Part shown: piece after piece, positions 50,501 to 55,336 of the stretch
How positions within the stretch are numbered: position 1 is the first letter of the stretch
Layout of the letters: each line of letters begins with the position of its first letter
Origin: Syngnathus acus
Lineage: Eukaryota > Chordata > Actinopteri > Syngnathiformes > Syngnathidae
Assembly: GCF_901709675.1 (NCBI RefSeq)
Contig: NC_051089.1
Coordinates: 18,782,008-18,846,007 of the forward strand
Length of the DNA stretch: 64,000 nt
Reading direction: 5' to 3'
Notes under the pieces: generated by a model
What the model was told of the DNA's origin: nothing
Seen by the model: the letters and a program-made list of their open reading frames with translations, nothing else
The model's database searches: none
Program-made: the position numbers and the translations under genes

Positions 50501-52856
50501 AGCTTCAACTCCCACCTCCGGCAGAGCTTTTCCCACGTCCTGGGGGAGGCGGGGACATTGAGTCCGAGTGGACCTTGTTCCATTGTTGAGGCGGCCGACC
50601 GGAGCTGTGGCCGTAAGGTCATTGGTGCCTGTCGTGGCGGCAATCCCCGAACCCGCTGGTGGACACCGGCGGTAAGGGATGCCGTCAAGCTGAAGAAGGA
50701 GTCCTATCGGGCCGTTTTGGCCAGCGGGACTCCGGAGGCAGCTGACAGGTACCGGATGGCCAAGCGGAACGCGGCTTCGGCGGTTGCTGAGGCAAAAACC
50801 CGGGCGTGGGAGGAGTTTGGCGAGGCCATGGAGAATGACTTCCAGACGGCTTCGAGGAAATTCTGGTCCACCATCCGGCGTCTCAGGAGGGGGAAGCAGT
50901 GCAACGTCAACACTGTTTACAGTGGGGATGGCGTGCTGCTGACCTCGACTCGGGACGTCGTGTGTCGGTGGGGAGAATACTTCGAAGACCTCCTCAATTC
51001 CACCTACACGCCTTCCATTGTGGAAGCAGGGCCTGGGGACTCTGAGGCGGACTCTCCAATCTCTGGGGTCGAAGTCACTGAGGTAGTTAAAAAAACTCCT
51101 CGGTGGCAAGGCCCCGGGGGTGGATGAGATCCGCCCGGAGTTCTTAAGGGCTCTGGATGTTGTGGGGCTGTCATGGCTGACACGCCTCTACAACATTGCG
51201 TGGACATCGGGGACAGTGCCTCTGGATTGGCAGACTGGGGTGGTGGTTCCCCTCTTTTAGAAGGGGGACCGGAGGGTGTGTTCCAATTACAGAGGAATTA
51301 CACTCCTCAGCCTCCCTGGTAAGGTCTATTCAGGGGTGCTGGAGAGGAGGGTCCGTCGGGAGGTCGAACCTCGGATTCAGGAGGAACAGTGTGGTTTTCG
51401 TCCTGGCCGTGGAACAGTGGACCAGCTCTTCACCCTCAGCAGGACCCTCGAGGGTGCATGGGAGTTCGCCCAACCAGTCCACATGTGTTTTGTGGACTTG
51501 GAGAAGGCATTCGACCGTGTCCCTCGAGAGGTTCTGTGGGGGGTGCTTCGGGAGTACGGGGTACCGAGCCAACTGATAAGGGCGGTTCGGTCCCTGTATC
51601 ACCGATGCCAGAGTTTGGTCCGCATTTCCGGCAGTAAGTCGGATTCGTTCCCAGTGAGGGTTAGACTCCGCCAAGGCTGCCCTTTGTCACCGATTCTGTT
51701 CATAATTTTTATGGACAGATTTTCTAGGCGCAGCCGAGGCGTTGAGGGGATCCGGTTTGGGGACCTCAGCATTGCGTCTCTGCTTTTTGCAGACAACGTG
51801 GTGCTGTTGGCTTCTTCAGGCCGTGATCACCAGCTCTCACTGGAGCGGTTCGCAGCCGAGTGTGAAGCGGTCGGGATGAGGGTCAGCACCTCCAAATCCG
51901 ATTCCATGGTCCTCTCCGGATCGGGGATGAGATCCTGCTCCAAGTGAAGGAGTTTAAGTATCTTGGGGTCTTGTTCACGAGTGAGGGGAGGATGGCGCGT
52001 GAGATTGACAGGCGGATCGGTGCAGCGTCGGCAGTAATGCGGACTCTGTACCGATCCGTCGTGGTAAAGAGAGAGCTGAGCCAAAAGGCAAAGCTCTCAA
52101 TTTACCGGTCGATTTACGCTCTACCCTCACCTATGGTCACGAGCTATGGGTCGTGACCGAAAGAACGAGATCCCGGATACAAGCGGACGAAATGAGTTTT
52201 CTCCGCAGGATTTCCGGGCTCTCCCTTAGAGATAGGGTGAGAAGCTCGGTCATCCGGGAGAGACTCGGAGTAGAGTCGCTACTCCTCCACGTTGAGAGGA
52301 GCCAGATGAGGTGGCTCGGGCATCTCATCAGGATGCCTCCTGGACGCCTCCTTGGGGAGGTGTTCCGGGCATGTCCCACCGGTAGGAGACCCCGGGGACG
52401 ACCCGGGACGCGCTGGAGAGACTATGTCTCTCAGCTGGCCTGGGAACGCCTTGGGATACCCCGGGATGAGCTGGATGAAGTGGCTGGGGAGAGGGACGTC
52501 TGGGAGTCCCTCCTGAAGCTGCTGCCCCCGCGACCCGACCCCGGATAAGCGGAAGAAGATGGATGGATGGATATATATGTATATATTAGCACCAAAATCC
52601 ATTGAAAAACACCCTGCATGAAAAATCGTGTTAAATATTAATTTGCAAGTCAAGTTACAGTGTGTTCCTACAAAAGTAAAAGTTTGTTTGGAGTCCTGTC
52701 AAACAAGATATAAAAGTAGTACTACATTCAGATTTCATAAATGTGTTGTTCTGTGGAAAGACCTTTCTTTCATTAGTCAAAGCAAAAAAAATAATGTGAT
52801 TGACTCACCTTCACGCCAAGAACTTTTTCAAGGTCACGGGGAATATGGGTGTCCAT
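13719..52856 (-). CDS. pop4: POP4: ribonuclease P / MRP protein subunit p29 (six coding exons)
   Basis: Pop4/Rpp29 binds the catalytic RNA of nucleolar RNase P (tRNA 5' maturation) and of RNase MRP (rRNA processing) through an Sm-like barrel. Joined in phase, exons 52856-52809, 45488-45265, 45037-44960, 38499-38438, 35985-35884 and 13855-13719 give 651 nt, 216 aa, close to the roughly 220 aa of the human protein. Visible family blocks in order: a basic, Lys-rich N-terminal region with AFLKR and [68 protein letters not shown]; final SIDL. Every junction has GT/AG and consistent phase, and no stop interrupts the joined frame. The start is the ATG at 52856, preceded by an intron acceptor at 52865, so a non-coding first exon lies upstream. 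Introns hold Rex3, Tc1, hAT, L2 and other elements; the last intron is 22 kb. Confidence 0.93.
13860..14706. other. POP4 intron 5, unassigned part
   Basis: Around 14065-14130 a degraded terminus (TTCCGCGAAGTAGAAA) recalls the CAGTAATCCC families. Around 14450-14520 a TATTG run and ATTGTCACTGTTAAC resemble LINE-tail sequence. Otherwise nothing is recognised. Confidence 0.35.
14707..15105 (-). pseudogene. L2-type LINE 5' fragment
   Basis: The minus frame from 15072 down shows the arginine/glycine-rich linker, then [28 protein letters not shown] and FRADR, matching the 5' endonuclease start seen at 6731 and 21939. It ends at 14707 without the rest of the endonuclease or any reverse transcriptase. 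Confidence 0.7.
15400..15580. repeat. Approx. 80-bp tandem duplication
   Basis: Two imperfect units share CACCTGATTC, then TTTG(C/T)CTGAT and CGCTGTG, about 80 bp apart. Probably part of a LINE 5' region or local duplication. Confidence 0.5.
15770..15858 (-). mobile_element. tRNA-like SINE head fragment
   Basis: The minus strand reads GGCTTGGCTCAGTGGCAAAA (A-box-like) and, about 30 bp on, GGGGGTTCAATAC (B-box-like). A degenerate tRNA-derived promoter without a clear body. Confidence 0.5.
15952..16830 (+). mobile_element. hAT transposon 5' part with BED zinc-finger exon (copy 2), interrupted
   Basis: It starts CAGGGTTGGGGATGGGAA. The frame 16074-16307 reads the same BED finger as copy 1 and keeps the [11 protein letters not shown] segment that copy 1 lost, but the second finger Cys is changed (CNTF instead of CNTC). 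From 16668 to 16826 it matches the reverse of 1-140. Between them, 16320-16668 is an inserted L2 3' end. The two copies thus carry different inactivating lesions. Confidence 0.75.
16320..16668 (+). mobile_element. L2-type LINE 3' end inserted in a hAT element
   Basis: CTCCCGCACCACCAGACTC opens the last codons of the L2 ORF (compare the reverse strand at 58919-59182). The 3' untranslated part follows, ending GACAATAAAGCAGACTTTG. It replaces about 25 bp of the surrounding hAT relative to the copy at 1-548. Confidence 0.8.
17151..18747 (-). mobile_element. hAT element (family G) with partial transposase, interrupted
   Basis: The left end at 17151 is CAGGGGTGGCCAACC. On the minus strand, 17990-17460 carries the same N-terminal ORF as 10349/42692 and continues further (AFNIAR-like [13 protein letters not shown] block, then [10 protein letters not shown]). 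The CpG leader with GCGCATGCGCG reappears at 18625-18740, beyond a foreign insert at 18017-18628. No C-terminal dimerisation domain is kept. Confidence 0.7.
18017..18628. mobile_element. Short TIR element, GTATAATGCGC type (family C), copy 1
   Basis: Ends read TTTTTCCATGTATAATGCGC and the approximate reverse, GCGTATTACACATGGAAAAT, followed by TACGGTAA. It interrupts the hAT at 17151-18747. The interior shares CGAGTTTGCTAGCGCATGCG and other blocks with 45848-46336. No coding capacity. Confidence 0.75.
18748..19984 (+). mobile_element. hAT deletion derivative joining N- and C-terminal transposase pieces
   Basis: The left side has GGCCCGCGGGCCACATCCGG and the right side ends GGTTTGCCTACCCTTG. 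A frame at 19031 starts [13 protein letters not shown], an N-terminus typical of ZBED5/GTF2IRD2-like hAT proteins. Within about 15 codons it passes to the C-terminal dimerisation region ([12 protein letters not shown], a TAG stop, then [15 protein letters not shown]). The BED finger and catalytic domain are therefore deleted. About 700 bp of 3' sequence follows. Confidence 0.7.
19992..20110 (+). mobile_element. Fragment of TIR element family B (ACCGTAATTTTCGG)
   Basis: It starts CCGTAATTTTCGGACTAAGT, has the GGGTGGGGGG/GCGACTTATACTCAGG block, and passes into GGATGACAAAGGACGAG sequence also present at 24550 and 29470. Truncated on the right. Confidence 0.65.
20126..22140 (-). pseudogene. L2-type LINE: endonuclease and start of reverse transcriptase
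   Basis: On the minus strand, 21939-21283 carries the linker and endonuclease start ([43 protein letters not shown]). A run of C near 21325-21335 shifts the frame into 21319-20126, which has MAGDFNH, the SDHMSLLL endonuclease motif and the RT entry KAAGPD...[14 protein letters not shown] to IVPL. RT catalytic boxes are missing because the copy is cut at 20126. A 5' region with GCCGCCATCTTGCC lies at about 21890. The longest L2 copy in the window, but not functional. Confidence 0.85.
22199..22517 (-). mobile_element. tRNA-derived SINE
   Basis: The minus strand begins CAGCTCAGTGGCCTAGTGG, with an A box (TGGCCTAGTGGTAGAGTG), and a B box (GGTTCAAACCCC) about 40 bp later. The body has ATGGGACCCATTGCCTCC and the 3' end reads TGACAATCATTGGGACTTTA with a short TAAC-type tail. 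A truncated relative is at 31904-31970. Confidence 0.85.
22789..22858. mobile_element. 70-bp palindromic Tc1/mariner-type miniature element
   Basis: TACACTACCGTTCAAAAG is followed by TTTGGGGTCAC and, after about 15 bp, by its near-perfect reverse complement ending CTAGTGTA. Essentially two terminal repeats back to back, with TA edges. Confidence 0.8.
23020..23070. mobile_element. Second, shorter copy of the same palindromic element
   Basis: Begins ACACTACCGTTCAAAAGTTT, then GGGGTCACCC, and ends GGTAGTGTA. The AT-rich 160 bp between this and the first copy is itself partly palindromic (TATATAATCT and similar). Confidence 0.7.
23071..23978. other. POP4 intron 5, unassigned AT-rich sequence
   Basis: No transposon terminus or exon recognised. 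Confidence 0.35.
24268..25056. mobile_element. TIR element family B, copy inserted at TA
   Basis: Ends are CCGTAATTTTCGGACTATAA and its inverse CCGAAAATTACGG, flanked by TA. The 39-kb relative of the host element has an uninterrupted ...AACATATATAAGTCGC... at this point, so the insertion boundary and TA target duplication are visible directly. Very close to 29180-29972. The frames inside lack motifs. Confidence 0.85.
25573..25935. repeat. 118-bp GC-rich tandem repeat, about three units
   Basis: AAAAGCCAT recurs at 25691, 25809 and 25927 (118-bp spacing) with CCACCCGGCCGAGC and ACTTCCATCCACGGAGGTG in each unit. The relative at 39850-40090 has two units. Because 118 is not a multiple of three, the minus-strand open frames read the unit in successive frames; I treat them as non-coding. 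Confidence 0.85.
26549..27146. repeat. Tandem array, about 195-220 bp units, three copies
   Basis: GTAGTATTTATTTA-like, GGCGGAGGTACGTACT, GTCCTCTGATTGG and ACACAAAACAACTTTACAG blocks recur in order, with units beginning near 26549, 26744 and 26964. The middle unit has an extra internal 45-bp duplication. Confidence 0.8.
27345..28340 (+). repeat. Dispersed repeat X, longest copy
   Basis: It shares blocks with 11270-11820 (minus), 55340-55760 (minus) and 62505-62830 (plus): the TTTAATCAATCAAAAAGTTT and GCGGCGCAAGT segment, a GCATTTAAAGAGACCGCACC segment and a GAGGAATTCAGACAAAAGC segment. Contains the exon-like frame at 27415-27681. Confidence 0.65.
27415..27681 (+). CDS. Unrecognised exon-like ORF inside repeat X
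   Basis: An 88-codon frame starts ATGGATGCGGCGGTGGAG and reaches GCG followed by GTAAGC, a good splice donor. The minus-strand repeat copy at about 55735-55775 keeps the last codons (CTTCAATCTATGGAAACG) and the same donor, with 16 extra bases before it. That suggests a conserved exon end belonging to a repeat-borne gene. The protein has a Ser-rich stretch and a basic/acidic C-terminus but matches no family I know. It could also be a captured host exon. Low confidence that it is translated. Confidence 0.35.
   Translation: MDAAVERLKCSVVGSINPHKSLHRPPKSEPQRSAWSNFFSSSSVPTSVGKVLLVQGRVFQKSFVSIEKDLPKDFVSFMVQFLQSMETR
28560..29060. repeat. Degenerate GTGAGTGAACGG-type repeats
   Basis: Many imperfect copies of TGAGTGAACGGATCA and TTCGCGAACGAGTCAGTGA, reading on both strands, as in subterminal regions of some hAT elements. 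Termini are not clear. Confidence 0.6.
29180..29972. mobile_element. TIR element family B, near-identical to 24268-25056
   Basis: CCGTAATTTTCGGACTATAA on the left, CCGAAAATTACGG on the right, TA at both edges. The interior aligns along its length with 24268-25056. No transposase. Confidence 0.85.
30039..31493 (+). pseudogene. Tc1-like transposon A with broken transposase
   Basis: The left terminal repeat starts CAGTGCGTTGCGAAAGTATT. The transposase begins at 30425 ([12 protein letters not shown]) and is clean through the paired helix-turn-helix region. It then loses a base near 30900, so the frame leaves the IELFG block, and has stops at 31111-31113 and near 31164 within the catalytic domain. 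The later [15 protein letters not shown] block is present in another frame. The right terminal repeat is cut at 31493. Non-functional relative of the intact copy at 47358-48377. Confidence 0.9.
31499..31767 (+). repeat. Part of a hAT-like repeat also at 60315-60720
   Basis: TCCCTCCTCCATCTAACGC, GATTGGTCGTTC and CACGAGTGAGTGA, then TTATGCCTACATTTATTTTG, match the 60-kb copy. Here the TTATGCC site is uninterrupted, whereas 60441-60533 carries an insertion there. Confidence 0.75.
31768..32634. mobile_element. TIR element family C, copy 2, carrying a SINE fragment
   Basis: Ends ACCGTTTTTTTCCGTGTATA and TATACACGGAAAAAAACGGT are long inverted repeats with TA flanks. It contains a poly-T run (31871-31903), a rearranged SINE piece (31904-31970) and poly-A runs (32498-32545). 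No coding capacity. Confidence 0.85.
31904..31970 (-). mobile_element. Internally deleted tRNA-SINE fragment
   Basis: GTCCCAATGATCGTCACACA is followed directly by GCAGGGAGGCAATGGGTCCC. In the full SINE (22199-22517) these two pieces are about 170 bp apart. Confidence 0.8.
32871..34504. mobile_element. TIR element family A with internal tandem expansion
   Basis: Left end ACCGTATTTTCCGCACTAAA, right end TAGTCCGGAAAATACGGT, inserted at TA inside Tc1-like element B. Subterminal TAAGGCGCAC motifs repeat at both ends. The middle is a 251-bp tandem array. No transposase. Confidence 0.85.
33063..34260. repeat. 251-bp tandem array, five units
   Basis: GTAAACAATCGCG recurs at 33063, 33314, 33565 and 33816 (exactly 251 bp apart) and again at 34088, where the unit carries a different 272-bp linker. 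Units are nearly identical. A single inverted unit occurs at 54957-55195. Confidence 0.93.
35884..35985 (-). CDS. pop4: POP4 exon 5
   Basis: A polypyrimidine tract and ACAG acceptor are followed by a frame reading [16 protein letters not shown], then [15 protein letters not shown], with donor GTAAAC. This is the central Sm-like fold of Rpp29, its most conserved block. It enters with one carried base and leaves with one, matching exons 4 and 6. Confidence 0.95.
36124..36780 (+). pseudogene. hAT transposase N-terminal fragment
   Basis: The terminus CAGGGGTCGGCAACCCGCGG at 36125 is followed by a frame from 36423 ([17 protein letters not shown], then WTESFAF and [18 protein letters not shown]). 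A one-base shift near 36580 moves to [18 protein letters not shown]. This is the start of a ZBED5/GTF2IRD2-like hAT protein. The catalytic domain is missing. Confidence 0.75.
37440..37582 (+). mobile_element. hAT 3' terminus fragment
   Basis: GCGGGCCACATTC, GCGGGCCAATAAAAAC and GGACCGCGGGCCGTAG lead to the terminus TTTGGACACCCCTA. The matching 5' end was not found nearby. Confidence 0.55.
37670..37765 (+). repeat. GACAGACG-type simple repeat
   Basis: Run of GACAGAGA, GACAGACG and GGGCGGACA words. The Arg/Thr/Asp-rich frames across it are artefacts. Confidence 0.9.
38438..38499 (-). CDS. pop4: POP4 exon 4
   Basis: Minus-strand TTATTGCAG acceptor, 62-bp exon coding [17 protein letters not shown] after an ill-conserved start, then donor [16 protein letters not shown] is a Pop4 hallmark. 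An alternative acceptor three bases downstream would remove one Ser. Confidence 0.93.
39108..40345. mobile_element. TIR element family B, larger variant, copy 2 (empty-site copy)
   Basis: Matches 24185-26150 but lacks the 24268-25056 insertion. The left end ACCGTATTTTTCGGATTAAA is present and the right end is missing. It contains two units of the 118-bp repeat (39850-40088) and a GCGCTGC simple run (40255-40295). Confidence 0.75.
40438..40608. mobile_element. 171-bp family B miniature element
   Basis: CCGTAATTTTCGGACTATAA to TATAGTCCGAAAATTACGG with TA at each side. It interrupts family T sequence: TATTTTC(TA) on the left and (TA)CATTTCAGCG on the right correspond to the continuous TATTTTCTAAATTTTAGCG at 2525. 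Confidence 0.9.
41039..41442. mobile_element. TIR element family A, short copy
   Basis: ACCGTATTTTCCGGACTATA on the left and TATAGTCTGGAAAATACGGT on the right. Subterminal TAAGGCGCACC motifs as in 32871-34504, but without the tandem array. Confidence 0.85.
42309..43734 (+). mobile_element. hAT deletion derivative with BED-like N-terminal ORF (family G, copy 2)
   Basis: Ends CAGGGCTGTGGACTCGG and CCGAGTCCACAGCCCTG. The frame 42692-43039 ([38 protein letters not shown]) is the same N-terminal ORF as at 10349. A 55-bp segment ending TCCACAGCCCTG occurs both at about 42418-42473 and 43097-43152. The catalytic part is absent. Confidence 0.75.
43735..44959. other. POP4 intron, mostly unassigned
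   Basis: A possible hAT terminus (CAGGGATCTGCAACCC) lies at about 43975 and a poly-T run at about 44730-44752. No exon other than POP4 exon 3, which follows at 44960. Confidence 0.4.
44960..45037 (-). CDS. pop4: POP4 exon 3
   Basis: TTATTGCAG acceptor, 78-bp exon coding [20 protein letters not shown] then GLKPT, donor GTAATA. LFLPLHxLWKQYI is a clear Rpp29 signature. Exons 2 and 3 are only 227 bp apart, the one compact intron in the gene. Confidence 0.95.
45265..45488 (-). CDS. pop4: POP4 exon 2
   Basis: CTTTACCAG acceptor, 224-bp exon coding [17 protein letters not shown], then [14 protein letters not shown] and the Lys-rich [18 protein letters not shown], ending in SEHQ plus two bases of the next codon (Arg), donor GTAGGT. 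This is the basic N-terminal region of p29. The Met and upstream residues of the open frame before GCT are intronic read-through. Confidence 0.94.
45489..45847. other. POP4 intron 1, unassigned
   Basis: AT-rich sequence with pyrimidine runs. The open frame at 45525-45881 is hydrophobic by composition and has no motif. Confidence 0.4.
45848..46337. mobile_element. TIR element family C, copy 3
   Basis: ACCATTTTTTTCCATGTATA on the left, GCGCATTATACATGGAAAAA on the right. The interior shares the TCGAGTTTGCTAGCGCATGC and ACATCCGGTTGTTCCCAAAG blocks with copy 1. Confidence 0.8.
46451..47140. mobile_element. Palindromic Tc1-like deletion derivative
   Basis: It begins CAGTGGGGCAAAAAAGCATT, a second Tc1 terminal type. 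On the plus strand 46700-46850 codes the second HTH region ([20 protein letters not shown]). On the minus strand 47010-46890 codes the same region again ([19 protein letters not shown]). The two half-elements meet head to head near 46870. The right half lacks the outermost terminus and abuts the next Tc1 element. A CCCTAACCCTAACC run lies at about 47012. Confidence 0.75.
47358..48377 (-). CDS. Tc1-like DD34E transposase, intact 339 aa
   Basis: This Tc1/mariner transposase would cut at terminal repeats and insert at TA. The ORF is uninterrupted from [10 protein letters not shown] to GGATKY, about the usual family length. Residues 1-110 form paired helix-turn-helix regions ([15 protein letters not shown] at about 24-38), then a GRPSKL-like linker (here PGHPSKL) and nuclear-signal-like basic stretches. 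Catalytic Asp152 lies in LWSDESK, Asp243 in QQDNDPKH and Glu278 in LNPIENLW, with 34 residues between the last two (DD34E). It lies in POP4 intron 1 in the same orientation as POP4. The upstream leader is split by a hAT insertion, so native expression is doubtful. Copies A and B in the window are broken relatives. Confidence 0.95.
   Translation of the reverse strand: MKTKEHTRQVRDTVVEKFKAGFGYKKISQALNISRSTVQAIILKWKEYQTTANLPRPGHPSKLSSQTRRRLIRDAAKRPMITLDELQITTAEVGESVHRTTISRALHKSGLYGRVARRKPFLKDIHKKSRLKFATSHLGDTPNMWKKVLWSDESKIELFGHNAKRYVWRKNNTAHHPEHTIPTVKHGGGSIMVWACFSSAGTGKMAKIDGKMDGAKYRTILEENLLESAKDLRLGRRFIFQQDNDPKHKAKSTMEWFTNRRIQVLEWPSQSPDLNPIENLWKELKTAVHKRSPSNLTELELFCKEELARIPVSRCAKLIETYPKRLAAVIAAKGGATKY
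48491..49035 (+). mobile_element. 545-bp hAT non-autonomous element (CAGTGGTCCCC), copy 1
   Basis: Ends CAGTGGTCCCCAACC and GGTTGGGGACCACTG, with ATTTAGGA duplicated on both sides (48483-48490 and 49036-49043). The interior keeps a coding relic on the plus strand near 48640-48745 reading [19 protein letters not shown] then [13 protein letters not shown], the second half of a BED finger of ZBED5-like hAT proteins. Inserted in Tc1-like element C. Confidence 0.95.
49301..52575 (+). pseudogene. Rex3 (RTE-clade) LINE, long but inactive copy
   Basis: The frame 49877-51127 covers the endonuclease ([33 protein letters not shown]) and linker. A run of A near 51090 adds a base and shifts the frame. 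RT follows with [11 protein letters not shown], a TAG in place of the first Lys of FKKGDR (51259), [31 protein letters not shown] and [12 protein letters not shown]. The catalytic box reads FADN, not FADD. After frameshifts near 51945 and 52140 the C-terminal [20 protein letters not shown] and [11 protein letters not shown] blocks are present. It ends GGATAAGCGGAAGAAG plus a GATG tail. The 5' end contains a 160-bp rearranged duplication. Confidence 0.93.
52576..52808. other. POP4 intron 1, start
   Basis: AT-rich sequence between the Rex3 tail and POP4 exon 1; no element recognised. Confidence 0.4.
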
Positions 52857-52864
52857 GGCTGCCT
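52809..52864 (-). CDS. pop4: POP4 start-codon exon
   Basis: A long pyrimidine tract and TAACAG acceptor at 52865 are followed by eight untranslated bases and ATG (52856), coding [16 protein letters not shown], then donor GTGAGT. Phase 0 to exon 2. The coding N-terminus of p29 varies among species, so this exon rests on splice signals, phase and position rather than on conserved sequence. Confidence 0.8.
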
Positions 52865-52865
52865 C

Positions 52866-53337
52866 TGTTAAAAAAAAAAAAAAAGAGTCATGTAAAAAAC
52901 TAATTTAGAATTGTAAAGCAGTAACATTAACAGAAGCTGGACCATTACATGTCTGGGATGGTGTGAGGACCATAACAGGCTACAACACAAAGTCCAGGGC
53001 CTTTGACGGGACAATGGAGTAGGTAAACAAAAAACAGGTTTTTAACAGGTTTGTCAAGCCCTGACCCCGATGCTGCATGTGCTTTCCTGAGACTCGGAGC
53101 GGCAACCCTAGCTGCGCGCGCCCTTCGGAGACCCTGTGACCATCAAAAGAGGATTGCCAACATACAGAACCCAGTGAAATCATCCCACTACCAACAAACA
53201 AAAATAAGAATCCAAGCCCGAGGACGATTACATGACAGTTTTACAGGTAAACGATCTATTACAACAACAGAAAGATCTATCCACTGCACTTGAAAATGAA
53301 AAGAACCACTGAAAAGTAGCCAGGGTCTGGGGGCCGC
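52866..53337. other. Upstream of POP4 start exon, unassigned
   Basis: Should contain intron upstream of the POP4 start exon. A Arg-rich plus frame at 53051-53293 has no family motif. Confidence 0.35.
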
Positions 53338-53530
53338 ATGCCCCCCCAACCCCACTTGCCGCAGGGGGCCAGGGGCCTGTGCCCCCCCCCCCCAATGGGG
53401 GCCGCGGGCCACAGGCCCCCGTTGGGGGCTGCAGGGGCCGCAGGCCCCTATTGGGGGCCACAGGGCCCACAGGCCCCCATTGAGGGCCGCAGGGGGCCAG
53501 GGGCAACGCCCCGGAGGGGGCTCAGGGGGG
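53330..53530. repeat. G/C-rich minisatellite
   Basis: Repeated GGGGGCC, GCAGGCCCC and ATTGGGGG words, about 25-50 bp units, strongly G-quadruplex-prone on both strands. Pro/Gly-rich frames on both strands are artefacts. Confidence 0.9.
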
Positions 53531-53659
53531 AAAGCTCCCTGGAAACTCCTGGATTTTGGCAGTATAGCAACCCCAAAACCATTCATTTCCTCACTCAATT
53601 TCAACAGTTTTGTTAAAAAAATATTCCTGCTTGGTGGGCTACCAAGGTTAATATAATAC

Positions 53660-54065
53660 AGTCAAGCCTCGGTTTTCGACCACAATCCGTTCCAGAAGAA
53701 GGTTCGAGAAGTGAATCTGTCGAATTCCGAATCTATTTTCCCATTACAAATAATGGAAAATTTTTAATCCATTCCAAGACTTTTTTTAAGCATTTTTTTC
53801 ATTTGCGCATTTTTGTCCGATCGCGCAACTGCAGCGCACCGCCGAATGCGCAACCGTAGCGCGTCGCCGACCGCGCAACTGCATCGCGCTGGTTGCATTA
53901 TTCTGAGAGAGCCGTCGCTGAAATTTAGAAAATATTATTAAACTCCTGATGTACTTTCCAAAATTTAAGTGGACCTCAGTGCGCAGGGAGCTTAATTTAG
54001 TCCGATCGCGCAACCGCAGCGCGCCGGGCGCTCACTGTCGCACTGCTCTAAGCGCGTCTTTGTGT
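53660..54065 (-). mobile_element. pogo/Tigger- or mariner-like element (family T), copy 3, partial
   Basis: It starts CAGTCAAGCCTCGGTTTTCG at 53662 and reads the family T right half in reverse (TTGCGCATTTTTGTCCGAT, GCGCAACTGCAGCGC, TGGACCTCAGTGCGCAGGG) to about 54030. Confidence 0.8.
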
Positions 54066-54956
54066 TCCGAGTTGTAAGATGACGCTGCTCTCGAGCCATG
54101 CCCATCTTTAGCAGTTCCTGATCCCGTTCGACTTGTCTATTTCCCTGGCACGATCCTCGTCTTTTTTCTCTAAAACTTTCGCCATGCTGGCTAAAACTTT
54201 TGCTAATTAGGCAAATGAGTAGGCAAATGGTGACGAAAGTAGCGCCAAAATGCTGCCGAAAATAAGGCGGCTGTTGTCGCAATACTGCTGCCATTCCCCC
54301 CCCCCACACACACACACACATAAAAACAAATTTCTCAACGGATCTACACGATTCACGAAAATGATACTCCCGACGGAAAAAACACGGAAATCCGCGGATC
54401 TGCGGAAGATTCTCATCCCTGCAACAGGAACACTTTAAGGGCTATATCAAACTGATCCTGGACTAAAACACACAAAATTTGACAATATTACTAAGGAACG
54501 GCAAGAAATTAAAACCAGCTTGCAGTTCACTCAAAAGGAAGTTGATATAAAAAATCTAAATGAAAAAATTGAACAGAAATTTACAAGATCTGAGACAGTG
54601 TAATTAAACTGTCAGACAAACTGGACTAGCTGGACGATGGAAAAGAAATAACCTGGTTATAGATGGATTGAAAGAAACACCTGAAGAAACTTGGACTGAT
54701 ATTGAAGAAAAAGTACAAAAAAAGTTAATAAAAAAAGTTAATAATTCCTCAATTTTATTTTTTAAAATTTTTGATTTTTTTTTTTTTGGGGGGGGGGGGT
54801 CCACAATTGCGTGGGCACTCCCTGTCTTCTGCTGGCGTGCGGGCAACTTTCGTGCCATCTTTCCTCAATTTTGAATTTTTGTAACAGAAATGCTTTTGGT
54901 TTTGTCTGAATTTCTCATTATCATAGCATCACAGGCCCCTCTTTTACTCCTGAGTT
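54066..54956. other. Intergenic, unassigned with simple runs
   Basis: C run and CA repeat near 54296-54320. T and G runs near 54775-54800. A plus-strand patch at 54500-54760 (for example KETPEETWTDIEEKVQK) resembles the coiled-coil ORF1 of L1-like LINEs, but it is too short and broken to assign. Confidence 0.4.
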
Positions 54957-55335
54957 TACTACGATAGCTGCTATACGCACCAGGCTATTTCATGTCAAAA
55001 TAGGCTGCTCTGTTAATGTTTCGAGTAAATCTACGGATCGATATGGAAGGGAAACATAGGTAAGTAGTACCAATGCGTTAGATCGAACTTTAGTCAGTTC
55101 CGATCATTTTATAGGAGATCGTTTGAGAAACGCGATTGTTTACAGAGGGCTCGTTGGTTATTGGCTAGTGGATGCATACCGCAACCCTAGTCAACCTCAG
55201 TTTGTTGCAGTATAGCTTCTATTTTATGCGCCTTATAATCCGGTGCGCCTTATATATGGACAAAGTTTTAAAATGGGCCGTTCATTAAAGTTGCGCCTTA
55301 TAATCCGGTGCGCCTAATAGTGCGGAAAATACGGT
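54957..55335 (-). mobile_element. TIR element family A with a single 251-bp unit, left-truncated
   Basis: It contains one inverted unit of the 33063-34260 array (to about 55195), then GCGCCTTATAATCCGGTGCG and the terminus TGCGGAAAATACGGTA at 55321-55336. It shows the unexpanded state of the array. Confidence 0.85.
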
Positions 55336-55336
55336 A

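Noticed and set aside
53188-53604. Pro/Gly-rich frames on both strands
   Set aside because: They come from a GC-rich minisatellite free of stops on either strand.
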